Assembly (NCBI GenBank): GCA_023213315.1
Contig: JAKCPI010003050.1
Location: 115,486 to 179,485, forward strand
DNA from: Euborellia annulipes
Lineage: Eukaryota; Arthropoda; Insecta; Dermaptera; Anisolabididae
Direction of reading: 5' to 3'
Length of the DNA stretch: 64,000 nt
Made by a program: the position numbers and the translations under genes. Positions 44,990 through 55,224 of this stretch are shown one piece after another. The notes below the pieces were generated by a model. That model ran no database searches and was not told the DNA's origin. It saw nothing but the letters and a program-made list of their open reading frames with translations. Within the stretch, counting starts at the first letter, position 1. Each line of letters begins with the position of its first letter.

Positions 44990-45485
44990 TCCGATTTACT
45001 CAAGGAAGTGTTCTCGTTCTAATCTATACGAATAATTTCCCTATTTTTCAAGACACAGCTCGCGTCACATACCTATCCGACAAAAGTCTCAAAAATTCTT
45101 GCAGAGGCTCATCAACAAGTTAGAAAAATGGCGGATCTAAATCAACCCATATCACATTCACCACCAAAAAACAGACAGGTCCACATAACAAGTTATAATA
45201 TTAAATATCCAACAATTCACAAAATAAGGACATAACATGGAATAAACACCAAAAGAAAACAACTTGGCCTCCTGGCTCAATGACCGAAGATCCAAGTTAT
45301 CCATCGACTGCAAGATGATAATTTATAGAGCCATACGGTATTCAACTCAAGGGAGTTGCAGCCAACTCCAATGCTAATTGGAGCGGTTCTGAGAATGTTC
45401 ATGAACTCCGAAGACAAATGCAAGAATATAGCAGGAGCCAGACATTCCATTTCTAAAAATGAAATAACCAGAGTCTATGCACCCG
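44990..45485 (+). pseudogene. Jockey-type LINE reverse transcriptase remnant
   Basis: Across several frames: FTQGSVLVLIYTNNFPIFQD, TARVTYLSDKSLK, then STHITFTTKKQTGPH, DITWNKHQKKTTWP, IQLKGVAANSNANWSG and HELRRQMQEY. These fit, in order, the QGSVL..LY..D.P, TF.DD, K...HITFT......CP, L.W..H and W.YGIQLWG.A..SN segments of Jockey-clade proteins. The catalytic FADD is reduced to LSDK, and there are multiple stops. Long decayed. Confidence 0.75.
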
Positions 45486-45489
45486 AATC

Positions 45490-46250
45490 AACATCCTCCC
45501 TAACAAATTAACAAAATAATTTTTAAAACAAAACAACCAAAAGTAGATTTAAAAAAATAACAATTGGTATAACGGAATATTGTATTTTTGGATACAATCT
45601 TCCTAAAATTTAACTCCCATGATATACATTTTACTCATTATCAAAGAAAGATACTGGAGATCTCAGGTCTAGTTCCACAAATTTCAAAGTACTTTAAGCA
45701 AAGTATTGGAAGAACTTGAAAGTACTGAGTTCTTCAAATGGGGTTAAGTGAGGCTCTTCTCAAAAATCTGTAATAGGATATCCAATTTTGGATCCTATTC
45801 TTGGAATGTCCAATATAATATCTCTTATTATACGGAATAGTCTTTTCTTCTTCTCAATCCATAAGGCCGGGAGACGGGCCAACTTGCATGCCTATTATCT
45901 ATTGGAAAAGAAAAACCTCTGCCGCCATTATTGCGGATTTGTTTGGCGGATGTTACGAGGATTAACGAGGAGTTATTTAAAATTCTAATTTTTAATCAGA
46001 AAAAGAGAAGGATGGTGACATCATTTTATAATCTTCTTCCAAGATCATTGAGACTACACTATGGATTCTAAAGTGCATGATTTACATTTCTGACTGGGAT
46101 ACTTTCCAAATATTCTGGCTCCTCAACAACCTCAACATGGTTTCCACGACAAATATTAAAGTTCCCTTAGGGGATTTATTTCAATCTAAGTTAAAAAAAA
46201 AATTCCAGCCATTAGACCGGAAGTTCTCATTAGCTGATAAATTGATAATT
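45490..46250. other. Unidentified non-coding stretch
   Basis: One plus-strand frame (45788-45988: SIHKAGRRANLHAYYLLEKK) has mild coding character but no recognised homology. The rest is AT-rich. Confidence 0.35.
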
Positions 46251-46253
46251 TAA

Positions 46254-46271
46254 CCCCACATCGATGTGGGG
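46254..46271. repeat. Perfect 18-bp palindrome CCCCACATCGATGTGGGG
   Basis: The sequence equals its own reverse complement, with no loop. It is GC-rich in AT-rich flanks, so it stands out. Confidence 0.95.
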
Positions 46272-46955
46272 TGATGAACCTATCAACAATTCATGTCAAT
46301 GACCAAATCAATTAACTGAGACCAACTTTTTTTTTGTAGATAAATCAATTTTTATCGATCTTTGATTTGATATTAGAACCAAAAAATTTCATTATTAATT
46401 TTGTGTGGTTATTTTTTTTTCTTCTTGACTCTGAACGGAATTTCAATTAGCCACTCGCATGGAATATTAATAATTTTTTTTTTTCATTTTGCATAAAAAA
46501 ATTACCTTGATTTTTGATTTAATACAAAAAATTTGTATAATAAATATAATAAAAAAAAGATAAATTTAATTTCATGGTGGGTAACGGCTGGGATTTTGAA
46601 TTACGTATAGGGCAACCAATCAAGTGATAAGAGCGCTTTCTGTTAGCGTTCCTTGTGTTAATATTAAGAACGTTAGAATAGGAGCAACAACAACTCGTTT
46701 TTTTGATCGGGGAGTCAAATCCCCAAATGGGATTTATTTTTATTAATATCTTAATACGTATACAAAGAGAAAGTATTGTTTTCTGACAAAATACTCCATG
46801 GTGACGTCTGATATCATTCAGGTAGTAATTAGGAGTTCAGTTCAACAAGTTTAATTTTTGAGGGGATCAAAAAACGTGTTTTATTTAACGACGCTGAACT
46901 CCTAAATTACAGAAAGTATTGTATTTATATATATGTAGATTATTGAATTAATAAT
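46272..46955. other. AT-rich non-coding DNA
   Basis: A loose motif copy (CATGGTGGGTAACGGCTGGG) lies at 46574. A short inverted pair, GTAATTAGGAGTTCAG (46834) and CTGAACTCCTAAATTAC (46897), is also seen. Confidence 0.45.
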
Positions 46956-46959
46956 ATGT

Positions 46960-47400
46960 CAACAGAAAAATCTGGTGTGAAAAGCAAAGAACACAACTTT
47001 CGAATATTCAAAAAGTTGTTATATGCTTAGTCACATTAGATTAGTCTAGTCGTGCCGACGGAAATACACGTTTTAAGGGTATTTGAGTGGATTCCTCAGA
47101 ATTATCTGTTTGCCTATGAACAGAATATCTCAAGAAAGACTCGGTTGAAATTTTATTTTTACGTTAGGTACCCTCTTGGGACGTGACACGAAACTTTCAA
47201 ACAAAGTAGGTCAAAGAGTACTAGTACTTTACTGATGTTCTTTTTGAGTTTTTTTTTTCAATTTCCTCAAAATTAGCTCAAAAATTCATAATTCAATTAT
47301 TATTTAGATGCTCTTTAAAATGTATATCCACATTTTATTCCCAAAAGTGTTTGAAGACCTCTTGAGTTTTAATAGACTAGTGACGTCACCCGTAACATAC
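46960..47400 (-). repeat. AGTACTAGTAC / TCTGGTGTGA repeat family copy
   Basis: Inverse of the 33420 and 36575 copies: ACGTGACACGAAACTTTCAA, AGAGTACTAGTACTTTACTG, TAGATGCTCTTTAAAATGTA. It is preceded by a decayed hairpin (AATCTGGTGTGAAAAGC ... TTAGTCACATTAGATT). Middle segments are missing relative to 36575-37090. Confidence 0.75.
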
Positions 47401-47404
47401 ATGG

Positions 47405-47985
47405 CCTCAGTAGTCGAAGCATAGAACATCATTTCTCAAAGAGAAAGTTGTGTGGTCTATGGTCAGTAACATCAGATTTTGTAGGAATAGATGGTCTTAA
47501 TTTCGTTAATGATAACTTTTTCGCGTTAGTCGTTATTTCTTTTTTCGCTCTGTCCGCGTTAATTTTTTTCCCCGGTTTATATTATTTTGTGGCAATTTCA
47601 ATTTCCGAGAGAAATAAAAAAACAAATTCAAAGTTTTAGAGGGAAGGGAGGCAGCAGCACAAATGGATTTTCTTTGTAACGGGAAATTCAAAATCAAAAC
47701 GGAGATAATTTATTAATTTTTTTTCTTCCCCTCTCAAATGTGTGACGTAATTTTTTGTTTAAATATCATGGCGTTTTTTTTTTCTTAGAATAAGATATTT
47801 AATCATTTTTTTTACAACTGAAATGTGACATTGAAAAGAATTCAACTTAATGAACCTTTCTCAGTGGTTGAATTATAACGAATTTTATGGAATATTCATT
47901 TTTATATGCTTTTATTTATCGTGATAAATATTAACTTCTCTAAGGACACCGAACAGATATTTCAAGCTGCTTAACCGTTAAATTG
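47405..47985. other. AT-rich non-coding DNA, no feature seen
   Basis: Poly(T) runs and simple sequence only. No homology recognised. Confidence 0.4.
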
Positions 47986-47989
47986 GCTG

Positions 47990-48080
47990 GACAGTGGTTA
48001 CAAATCGGTCTTACTAAGTGTAGGCTAGTATGCCCTGGTATTCGAGTCAACTTCAGACTGGAGATTGGGCATAAATTCTT
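47990..48080 (+). repeat. Possible decayed tRNA-like SINE
   Basis: TGGACAGTGGTTACAAATCG (A-box-like) and CTGGTATTCGAGTCAACT (weak B box) are spaced as in a tRNA. The stems are poor. Confidence 0.35.
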
Positions 48081-48137
48081 TTAGATGACAGTTGCCTTCT
48101 CGCTTAACTCCTTTTTAACGTATTTTAGGTTCTGAGA

Positions 48138-48475
48138 GGTTCAGGGATGGGCAGGATTCAGGATTTTCGGATCTGGATCCAAATCATTTTTGCTCTCAAC
48201 TAGGATCGGATCGCTAATCCTTTTCAAAGGTTTAGGATTCCTGGATTTATACGATCCTTTCAAAGGATTGCCAAAATATTTTTACTTTTTAATAAATATC
48301 TCCTTTTGATTGTTTAAGAATAATGCCTATTTTTATATTTCTTTCATCCAAACGCCTAAAAATATGCAAATTTGGTCGGAGAACTGGATTTATTTAATTA
48401 GTCAATTTTATTAGAGATTTCAGGATCGGATCTCTAATCCTTTTTAAAGGATTGTTATAGTTGGCAGCAGTGTTA
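48138..48475. repeat. GATC-rich block, possible hAT-like MITE
   Basis: It starts CAGGGATGGGCAGGATTCAG and has inverted GATCGGATC...CTAATCCTTTTCAAAGG words repeated at both ends. An end of the CAGGGATGGGCA type is often seen in hAT elements. The right terminus is unclear. Confidence 0.4.
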
Positions 48476-48930
48476 TATTTCGGCAGAAGTGTGGAAGCTC
48501 GTCAAATATCCCTGAAGGGGGAATCCCGTGCTGGGATTTCTTCTCTGTTGGATAACATCTTGATGATTAGGATAAAGGGAAATCAAAGACTTAGTGTTGA
48601 GGTTTGGAGATGTTTATCCCTCCTGGGGCTTATATCGCCCTCGTGTCTATGGTGGGGACAGAAAACATGCTGATTCTAAGAATTGCTACTTATTATATTT
48701 ATAATAAATTGTAATTCTGCAGGTCATGGAGGCTTCAATTGTCTTTGGTTCCCAGGTGGACTGATGTCAGCTTTCGCGTGCTTGTGAACAGACCTGACCT
48801 TGATCTAGCCCAGACACCACCTCACCATTTACTTGATTTGCCTACTTGGCTTTTCATTCTCATCCAATTTCATAATATAATTATTATAATAAATTTTATG
48901 TATCTTCTTCTTCTTCTGTCCTCGCCATTA

Positions 48931-49099
48931 TTAATCCCGCGGTGCGGGGTCGGCGGACCTTACTTTCCCCCTCCACTCCTTCCTATCCAATGCTGTTGTC
49001 TCCGACAGGCCAAGCTCGATCATGTCTCTCTTGACCCGATGAAGCCAAGTCATCCTAGGTGCTCCTCTGCGTCGCCGTCCTCGCCACGCCACTGCTATA
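48931..49099 (-). pseudogene. RTE-like LINE C-terminal tail
   Basis: The minus strand reads in one frame AWRGRRRRGAPRMTWLHRVK, RDMIELGLSETTALDRKEWR, GKVRSADPAPRD and stop at 48931. The R.GAPR..WL..V..D....G......A.DR..WR..VR.ADPA.RD pattern is the well-known end of RTE/BovB-type LINE proteins. The frame is open, and a trinucleotide (GAA)n stretch follows the stop, as is common for RTE tails. The copy is truncated at its 5-prime side. Confidence 0.85.
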
Positions 49100-49103
49100 C
49101 ATT

Positions 49104-49440
49104 TTATGTATATTTCTCCTTATTCTGGAGCCATAACAGGATTTCCCATAACCCTGTAAGTAAAATCGATTTTTGATTACTCAATCCCTCCTCTTGCTCT
49201 GTTTTTTCGTTTCCCTTAATGACATCGTGTCCAGGAAACCCCAAAAATTTTATTTCTCCACCTAATCTTTTAATTTCAACTAAAACTATTCTTCTGATTA
49301 TTGGCTGAGAGATAACTGATTGCAGCACGATGACGTAGTCAGAATTATTTGAAACTCCGATCGAAATCCCCGTTCCTTTACCCGAAGACACACACCGCAA
49401 GCCTCTGGCCGTAGCCATCTACCGGCATCCAGAGAAGTTA
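49104..49440 (-). pseudogene. LINE RNase H domain remnant
   Basis: The minus-strand frame reads CVSSGKGTGISIGVSNNSDY, VIVLQSVISQPIIRRIVLVE, IKRLGGEIKFLGFPGHDVIK and GNEKTEQEE. The (W)VPGH..I.GNE.AD signature and the preceding I..L.....V.L.. layout are those of the RNase H domain of Jockey/I-type LINEs and related elements. The first catalytic aspartate motif (TDGS) is not intact. It ends beside the RTE tail but is probably a different element, since RTE proteins lack RNase H. Confidence 0.65.
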
Positions 49441-49444
49441 CATC

Positions 49445-50470
49445 ATTTCCTATTTCTAACTCCTCCTGCGTTCGTTTCTAGCTAGTGAACTAATCCTTAT
49501 TTCTGATTTCTTTTATCCAATCTCTTCTATACTAGGGAGAATGTCCTAGTTGAGGAGGGACTCCCTCAGGACATCCTTGTGCATCAATCACTGAGAGAAA
49601 ACCTTTCCGTCCCTTTCACAGGATGGGAACCTAGGCGACTTGTCTTTTCGAAATATTATTATTATTTATTTAGCTGATAGATATTATTTTCCGCCCAGCG
49701 GTATTATGTTCTTGTGATGTTCCCACACTGATACTAACGTAATTTTGTTTCCTTGATAAATAAAAATTAAAAATTTAACAAGATACCGGTTGGTAATTAA
49801 TATAATAACGTTCCTTACACTTTTTCATTCCGTTATTTGAAATTTTAAAACGAAACTTTTCATTTAAATTTTTAATAAGCCACAAAAAAGAGGATCCAAT
49901 TTAAATAATTCACTCGCTAGCGCCCCCTGTGTGTCCATTCATTTTTGGCGTTTATATAATGCGGGGGTGAAGTCCCCATTTCAGAAGCTATAAACTTTTT
50001 TTTGCCCAGGCCACGAGACACAATAAACGAACATTTTTATAGTTATTATTATATTCTTTAAAAAATTTACACCCCGTGCCTTCTAATCGAAAAAAAAACG
50101 AAAATATGAATTAATTTAATTGTTAGCGCTATATGTGAGTGAGTAGGGCGATAAAATTTAAATGTGGTGATAAAATATCTACTTTGCCTTCACCTCAAAT
50201 GTAATTGAAAAAAAAACTTAATATTCCTACCGTTATTTTTTTAACGGAATAAATTGCTTCTTTAAAATTGAATTTCAATACATTTTTTGGATTTAACTGT
50301 GATTGGCCTTCAAGATAGGTAAACGTTTTGTGATCTTCTTCAATGATAAGGGGAATAAAGTTTATGAAAAGTGTAATTGTAACGTAATTCTAAATTAGCA
50401 ATTTTATGTAACGACCCTTAAATTTTCACCATTTATTTTCTTCTTCTAATATTACATTTGTTGAAATAAA
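49445..50470. other. Non-coding DNA
   Basis: One GTAAGG.AACGTTA-type motif lies at 49807-49830 (minus). No gene or large repeat was recognised. Confidence 0.4.
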
Positions 50471-50474
50471 AAAA

Positions 50475-51180
50475 AAACATTGTGTGGTTTTATGAAAGCA
50501 CGATGCAAGTGAAACTTTTTTCGGATCGTAGGCGTTTAATTGAAAATTTTCAGAAAATTATTCAATTAAGGGTATTAAAATCGCGTTTTTAATCTTTACT
50601 TAATAATTGGAAAATGGGAAATCAATAGACGCATGTTAAAAACTGAGAACAATATTTATTGAATCATTTTAAATTATTTTTAAAATTATATTTAAAAATT
50701 GAATAATTAAACCTCACAATTATTTTTTTATAATTCGTCAATATATTAAATTTCAACTTTCCTATTCTTGGTTCATGAAGAATAGAAATGGCTGTGATGA
50801 TGATTGATAGGAGTCAATGAGGAAAGGCAGACATAAATAAAAACTTTATATTATTTCATCGACGTTTGAAGCTCGTCGCTCCCATCTTCAGGACCTATGG
50901 CCATCAAATAGTTTTTATTATTAGACAAATTAGAAAAATATACAGATTTTATAACTACATTCTGTATATTTTTCTAATTTGTCTAATAATAAAAAATATT
51001 TGATGACCATAGGTACTGAAGATGGGAGCGACGAGCTGAAACGTCGATGAAATAATATAAAAGTTTTTATTTATGCTGGCGCCTTTCCTCATTGGCTCCT
51101 TATCAATTTCCTATTTTTGTCGTCACGGCTTCTGACGCGACATACTGATAGAAATTTGAGGTTATCAAATAAAAGTTCGA
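50475..51180 (+). repeat. Inverted family, plus copy, split by a hairpin insertion
   Basis: It matches the reverse complement of 52600-53045: CATTGTGTGGTTTTATGAA, AGTGAAACTTTTTTCGGATC, GAAAATTTTCAGAAAATTAT, TCAATTAA, TTTAATCTT.ACTTAATAAT, GACGCATGTTAAAAACT, AATTTCAACTTTCCTATT, and after the insertion TCCTATTTTTGTCGTCACGG, GACATACTGATAGA. The insertion (about 50780-51105) is flanked by related TTTCCTATT words. Confidence 0.85.
50811..51098. repeat. Large hairpin with ribozyme-like core in its arms
   Basis: The arms at 50811-50945 and 50961-51098 pair almost throughout, with a loop of about 15 bases: GAGTCAATGAGGAAAGGC, AAATAAAAACTTTATATTAT, TTCATCGACGTTTGAAGCTC, GTCGCTCCCATCTTCAGGAC, TTAGACAAATTAGAAAAATA. 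The right arm contains CTGAAGA (51016-51022) and GAAA (51038-51041), followed by CGTC. In the left arm GAAA has become CAAA on the minus strand. Confidence 0.88.
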
Positions 51181-51264
51181 CTTTAAAAGAGGTTTTTTTA
51201 TTAGGCAAGTAAAAAATATTTTTAGGTTTTTTGCCATTTACAGGTTCAAAAAAAGATGTATCCT

Positions 51265-51440
51265 ATCTTACAAGAAGGCCCTGCGGCTAGTGGGGCATCG
51301 ATATTTTTTATACTCGTAGGATTTCAAGGTCATTAATTTCCTATAAGTTAAACGCTTCTAAAAAACTTTGAAGATTTCCGAGATCTATAAGCTCGGATAT
51401 TTTCAGAGTCCGTGTAAGCGAGGGTTCGATTCTTGTTGGA
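51265..51440 (+). repeat. SINE-like element, body then tRNA-like segment
   Basis: CAAGAAGGCCCTGCGGCTAG, TTTTTTATACTCGTAGG, TTTGAAGATTTCCGAGATCT, then ATAAGCTCGGATATTTTCAG, TCCGTGTAAGCGAGGGTTCG and ATTC (B box). The body matches the inverse of 51880-52000 and 59560-59645, which carry their tRNA-like part in the same relative position. Confidence 0.55.
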
Positions 51441-51568
51441 AGCATTTTTTTTTTCCTATATCCTATAAATATAATTAATAATGGATAAAAATTAAACAAA
51501 TTTTTGTATTCTCTTGTCATTTCCAACAATAAAAAGGTATTTTATTTCCCATATCAATATTCGTATTT

Positions 51569-51745
51569 GCCCGGGAGCGTGGCTCAGTGGGAAGACATTA
51601 GCTTCTCGCACCGGAGTCCCGGGTTCGCTTCCCATCCCAAGCGAGAAAAATTTATTTCATTTGATTTGACTACAAATCATTTGAAATAAATAGGGATGGG
51701 GTCTAAATGGCCTTAGATGCCGAGAAGGACCTTAAAAAAAAAAAA
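51569..51745 (+). mobile_element. Full-length tRNA-derived SINE with 13-bp target-site duplication
   Basis: It is flanked by AATATTCGTATTT at 51556-51568 and 51746-51758. The head has A box TGGCTCAGTGG (51580-51590) and B box GGTTCGCTTCC (51622-51632, one base off consensus). The body has CATCCCAAGCGAGAAAAATT, TTGAAATAAATAGGGATGGG, GTCTAAATGGCCTTAGATGC and CGAGAAGGACCTT, then an A tail. This is the best-preserved member of the family also at 7240, 32880 and 52085. Confidence 0.93.
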
Positions 51746-51789
51746 AATATTCGTATTTTCAGCGTCTAGTGAATGGAATAATTTATATT

Positions 51790-52000
51790 GGGAAAATTGC
51801 TACCAACAGCGAGACCGTTTTAGAGACCAGAGCAGAGCTAAGCGCTCGACTACCCGAACATCCGAACTTATTAAAGTCGGAAATCTTGAAAGGCGATTTT
51901 CTCGAGTGTTTTTGAGAAGCTTTAGGAAATTGATGCCCATACACTCACATTCAATTTCTATGGGTATAAACCCTACTAGCTGTAGGGACCTCTTGTTAGA
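51790..52000 (-). repeat. SINE-like element (body plus tRNA-like), minus strand
   Basis: Read on the minus strand: CAAGAGGTCCCTACAGCTAG, CTCAAAAACACTCGAGAAAA, AAGATTTCCGACTTTAATAA, then GTCGAGCGCTTAGCTCTG, CTCTGGTCTCTAAAACGG. Body and tRNA-like parts are in the same order as 51265-51440 and 59640-59440. Confidence 0.5.
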
Positions 52001-52084
52001 ACAGAAAATAAATATAAATAAGATTATTATTCTTTTAAGAATAATATATCTTTAAATATTTTTATACTATTTTTTAAAGAACAA

Positions 52085-52262
52085 TTTTATTTATTTAAAA
52101 GGTTTTTTTGGCACCTGAGGCCATTTTTTGAATTAATTAGTATCCAAAAGTAATTTAGAAAAAAAATTTTAGTACGAGAAGTGAAATCTTAATTCCTACC
52201 TAGCACAAGAAGAGAGAGTTCTACCTCTGTGCTATAGCTTAGCTCACTTCAACTTTATCTTT
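52085..52262 (-). repeat. tRNA-derived SINE, old copy of the 51569 family
   Basis: The minus strand reads AGCACAGAGGTAGAACTCTC (A box), AAGATTTCACTTCTCG (decayed B box), then TTTTGGATACTAATTAATTC, AAAAAATGGCCTCAGGTGCC, AAAAAAACC. The order matches, with many substitutions. Confidence 0.65.
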
Positions 52263-52599
52263 ATTTTATTAGATCTAATTTCTCTAAATTTCTATTTTAT
52301 TGTGAAATTTTGAAAAATTCACATTTATAAAGTGTAATATAAAACGTTCTAAACGTAATTGATAATAATATTTATAAATTAACGATTTAAAAATGCACAT
52401 ATCTTTCCCACATAAATGATACAATTTATGTAACGTTCCTTAGATTTTCATTTAATATTCCATTTTAATTTTAATACAAAAAAAAAAAATAAATTATAAA
52501 CACGTGTGTTTAATATTACTTTATAATAAATTCGTGAATAACCTTAAAAAAGTTTCAAAATTGTTTTGAAGAAGAGTGCGAAACGTTGCAAGAAATGAT

Positions 52600-53045
52600 A
52601 CAACTTGTTTTTTTTTTTTAAGTGAAACTTTATTTTGATCGACACAAATTTTTTCGTTTCTCTATCAGTATGTCGCGTTACAAGCCGTGACGTCAAAGGC
52701 CTGACGCTACAAGTTATGACGTCACAAGCCATGACGACAAAAATAGGAAAGTTGAAATTTATATATATATGATGAATTATAAAAAATAATTGTGAGATTT
52801 AATTTTTCAATTTTTAAATTAATAAAATATAATTTTTAAAATAATTTAAAATGATTCAAATACTAAATAAATATTTTCCTTAGTTTTTAACATGCGTCTT
52901 TTGATTTTCCATTTTCCAATTATTAAGTGAAGATTAAAAACGCGATTATTAATTGAATAATTTTCTGAAAATTTTCAGTTAAACGCCAACGATCCGAAAA
53001 AAAGTTTCACTTACATCGTGGATTCATAAAACCACACAATGTTAT
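52600..53045 (-). repeat. Inverted family, minus copy
   Basis: Reverse-complement partner of 50475-51180, uninterrupted. Inside are three to four tandem GTGACGTCA/ATGACGTCACAAGCC units (52685-52740). Next to it, 52566-52585 has TTGAAGAAGAGTGCGAAACG, also found inverted near 35893-35925, a further decayed CTGAAGA...GAAACGT-type word. Confidence 0.8.
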
Positions 53046-53049
53046 TTTA

Positions 53050-53570
53050 TACATTTTTAATCAGACAGTACATAAGAATATTTGTCCATTGATTAACGAG
53101 ACGGAATTTTTTTTCGCAGAGACTGATTGTTATGCAGTGTGGCACTAAAGGAGCATCTCATCGGCGCCCTCTACATCCTTCTACTTCTTGATTCCATCTA
53201 CAGGGTGGGTGGGTTACGTTAGACACGTTATACGTGTTAAACACGTCCTCTCTCTGAGATTGCCTGCCTGCCTGCTTGCTTGCTGCTAGTGGACAATGAA
53301 CGCGATGGATGGATTCCTGGGGGGTGGAGGGAGGGGGTTCATTTATTATTCGACACACGAGATTCGCCATTTTCCATCTATAAGACCTTTTATAGGCAAA
53401 AAAAATTTCAAGGCTCTTTTTTTTAAATTCCTCTCTTCAAACATCCTGTTTATTTCATTAACAATTCAAAATCAACTGATTGAGAATCCAAGGGCCTGGA
53501 ACTTACCTCTAAGAAGAGGAAGTGAATTTGCCTCTTACCTGAAACAAACAAAAACATAAATATAAGTTAA
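53050..53570. other. GC-richer unidentified stretch
   Basis: 53110-53340 is more complex and GC-rich than its surroundings, with TGCCTGCCTGCCTGCTTGCT and overlapping short frames on both strands. No protein homology or splice-site arrangement that I trust. Confidence 0.3.
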
Positions 53571-53639
53571 ATAATAAATTTAATCAATTAAATAATTCTG
53601 CTTCGCTATTTTGATTTAATTGAATTTAGATTAATGAAG

Positions 53640-53760
53640 GTATTTTGACAAATTTAATATCAATAAGAAGTGTTAAGAGCTTATTAATAAAGTAATTTGG
53701 TTACCCAAAGGTTACCCTGGTAAGATCACAAAAGGGGCAAAGTCAATTCATTGCTGACCA
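53640..53760 (+). repeat. Diverged repeat shared with 58688-58770
   Basis: AAGAGCTTATTAATAAAGTA, ATTTGG and GGTAAGATCACA correspond to AAGCGCTTATTAATAAAATA, ATTTGG and GGTAAGTTCACA at 58688 on. Confidence 0.55.
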
Positions 53761-54177
53761 CATCAGTTTTTTTTCTTATCTAGAGTTTATCTTACTTAAA
53801 CTAATTGATTAAATTGAATTCAATTTCAATAAATAAACGATAATCTTTAAGAGAGAAAGAAATAAAGAATAAAAGAAATCGTTTACTTGTGAAAAATAAA
53901 AAGAAATTAAGAAACAGACTTTAATCCAGTCTTTATTTTCCTCTCTTTTAACGATTATCAGAAGGAAGCGAAGATAAAAGATAAAATAAATATAAAAAAA
54001 TCAAACTTTGAAGAAAAAGTGTAAGTGGAAGAAACGTTACGTTATTTTATCAAATAAATATAGGCTTATAGGAAAATAACTCTTTTAGTTAAATATTTTT
54101 CGAGATCTGTATATTTGAATAAAATAATAGTATTCAAAATACCTCGATTCGGAGTTAACTAGTCATAGATATATTTA

Positions 54178-54615
54178 ACAAGACTGTGAGGGTATTTTTA
54201 ATGACGAGGCCAAAAATCCCATGACCCCTGGGAATCGAACCCAGGATCTCCAGTCTTTCAGGCGCATAGGCGTGCTGTCATTGGGGAGGAACCTCTACTA
54301 AATATATTGTTCCAAATTGATTTAGAGAAATTTTAAGAATATCTGAAATTTTGTTAACAATTCACATGGTGACCCAGCTGGGATTCAGCGTAACTTAATA
54401 ACTGTGTTCTCAATTGGAAGATCAAGAAACAGTTTTTCATAAGTATGAGGTGTCCTCAAGATCTAGGAATTAAGATTTATCACATAATCATTGACTTCCA
54501 AAAAGCTCAGCTCAAAAAAAAATTATCACTTATCATTTAACCCAGTAGAGGGGTTAGATTTCCAGGGCCATGAGATGTTTGGCCTCCCCAATAAAAATAC
54601 ACTCACAGTCTTGTT
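54178..54615. repeat. Inverted repeat enclosing a motif-bearing repeat
   Basis: AACAAGACTGTGAGGGTATT, TTTAATGACGAGGCCAAAAA, TCCCATGACCCC (54178-54235) pairs with the region 54562-54615. On the minus strand 54215-54290 includes a tRNA-like B box (GATCCTGGGTTCGATTCCCA), so one arm is at least partly SINE-derived. Confidence 0.75.
54285..54543 (+). repeat. Motif-bearing repeat, direct partner at 56337-56546
   Basis: Shared in order: GAGGAACCTCTA.TAAATAT, ATTGTTCCAAA..GATTTAGA, CAATTCACATGGTG, CAGCTGGGATTCAGC, TAATAACTGTGTTCTCAATT, GGAAGATCAAGAAACAG, AAGGTGTCCTCAAGATCTAG, GAATTAAGATTTATCACATA. A diverged inverse copy lies at 55225-55580. Confidence 0.88.
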
Positions 54616-55224
54616 AAATAATTATTTAATATCAAACGCTTTATCTTATATTTGTTAACAAATTTTATATACATAATTTTAAAATGAAAGGTTAGTGGAT
54701 ATTGTACTATGTGGAACAGCCACTTGTTGGCAACAATTTTGTTTTCTAAAGATTTCAGTTTGTAAGTAGAACTTTCGAAAAGTTTGAATCACAACATTTG
54801 GGATCTCCTCAAATTAAAAAGAAAGTGATATTGATGTGTTATAAATTTGAACACAATTGTCACAATTAATCGTATGGAACATTCATAGATAATGTGAAAA
54901 ACAAGTAAATTTTACAGATTTTTTTAATATGGTTTAAACAATAACAATGATATTCTAATTACCTTTTTGAGAAATCCTATATTAAAAGTTCACACTTAGT
55001 GAAATAAGTTCAGTACTTTTGAAGAAAACAAATATAAATTGTTAATAGAAATTATATTATAGAGGGTCTACCAACCAAATTATAATTACCTGTTTTTAAT
55101 TTTGTCTATAAATATTCCACATGCCTTTCATGATTAAATGTAACAATATTCAATTCCCCAGCACATATCGGGAGTGGTAAAAATTTCTAAAATTGTAGGT
55201 GCACTATTCCTAAAAAGGAGTCAC

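Noticed and set aside
48461..48673. Plus-strand open frame with coding-like composition
   Set aside because: No recognised homology and no clear splice signals. It adjoins decayed transposon ends.
53158..53370. GC-richer minus-strand frame as an exon
   Set aside because: Arginine/glutamine-rich translation of CTGC/TGCC repeats, no homology, no convincing splice sites.
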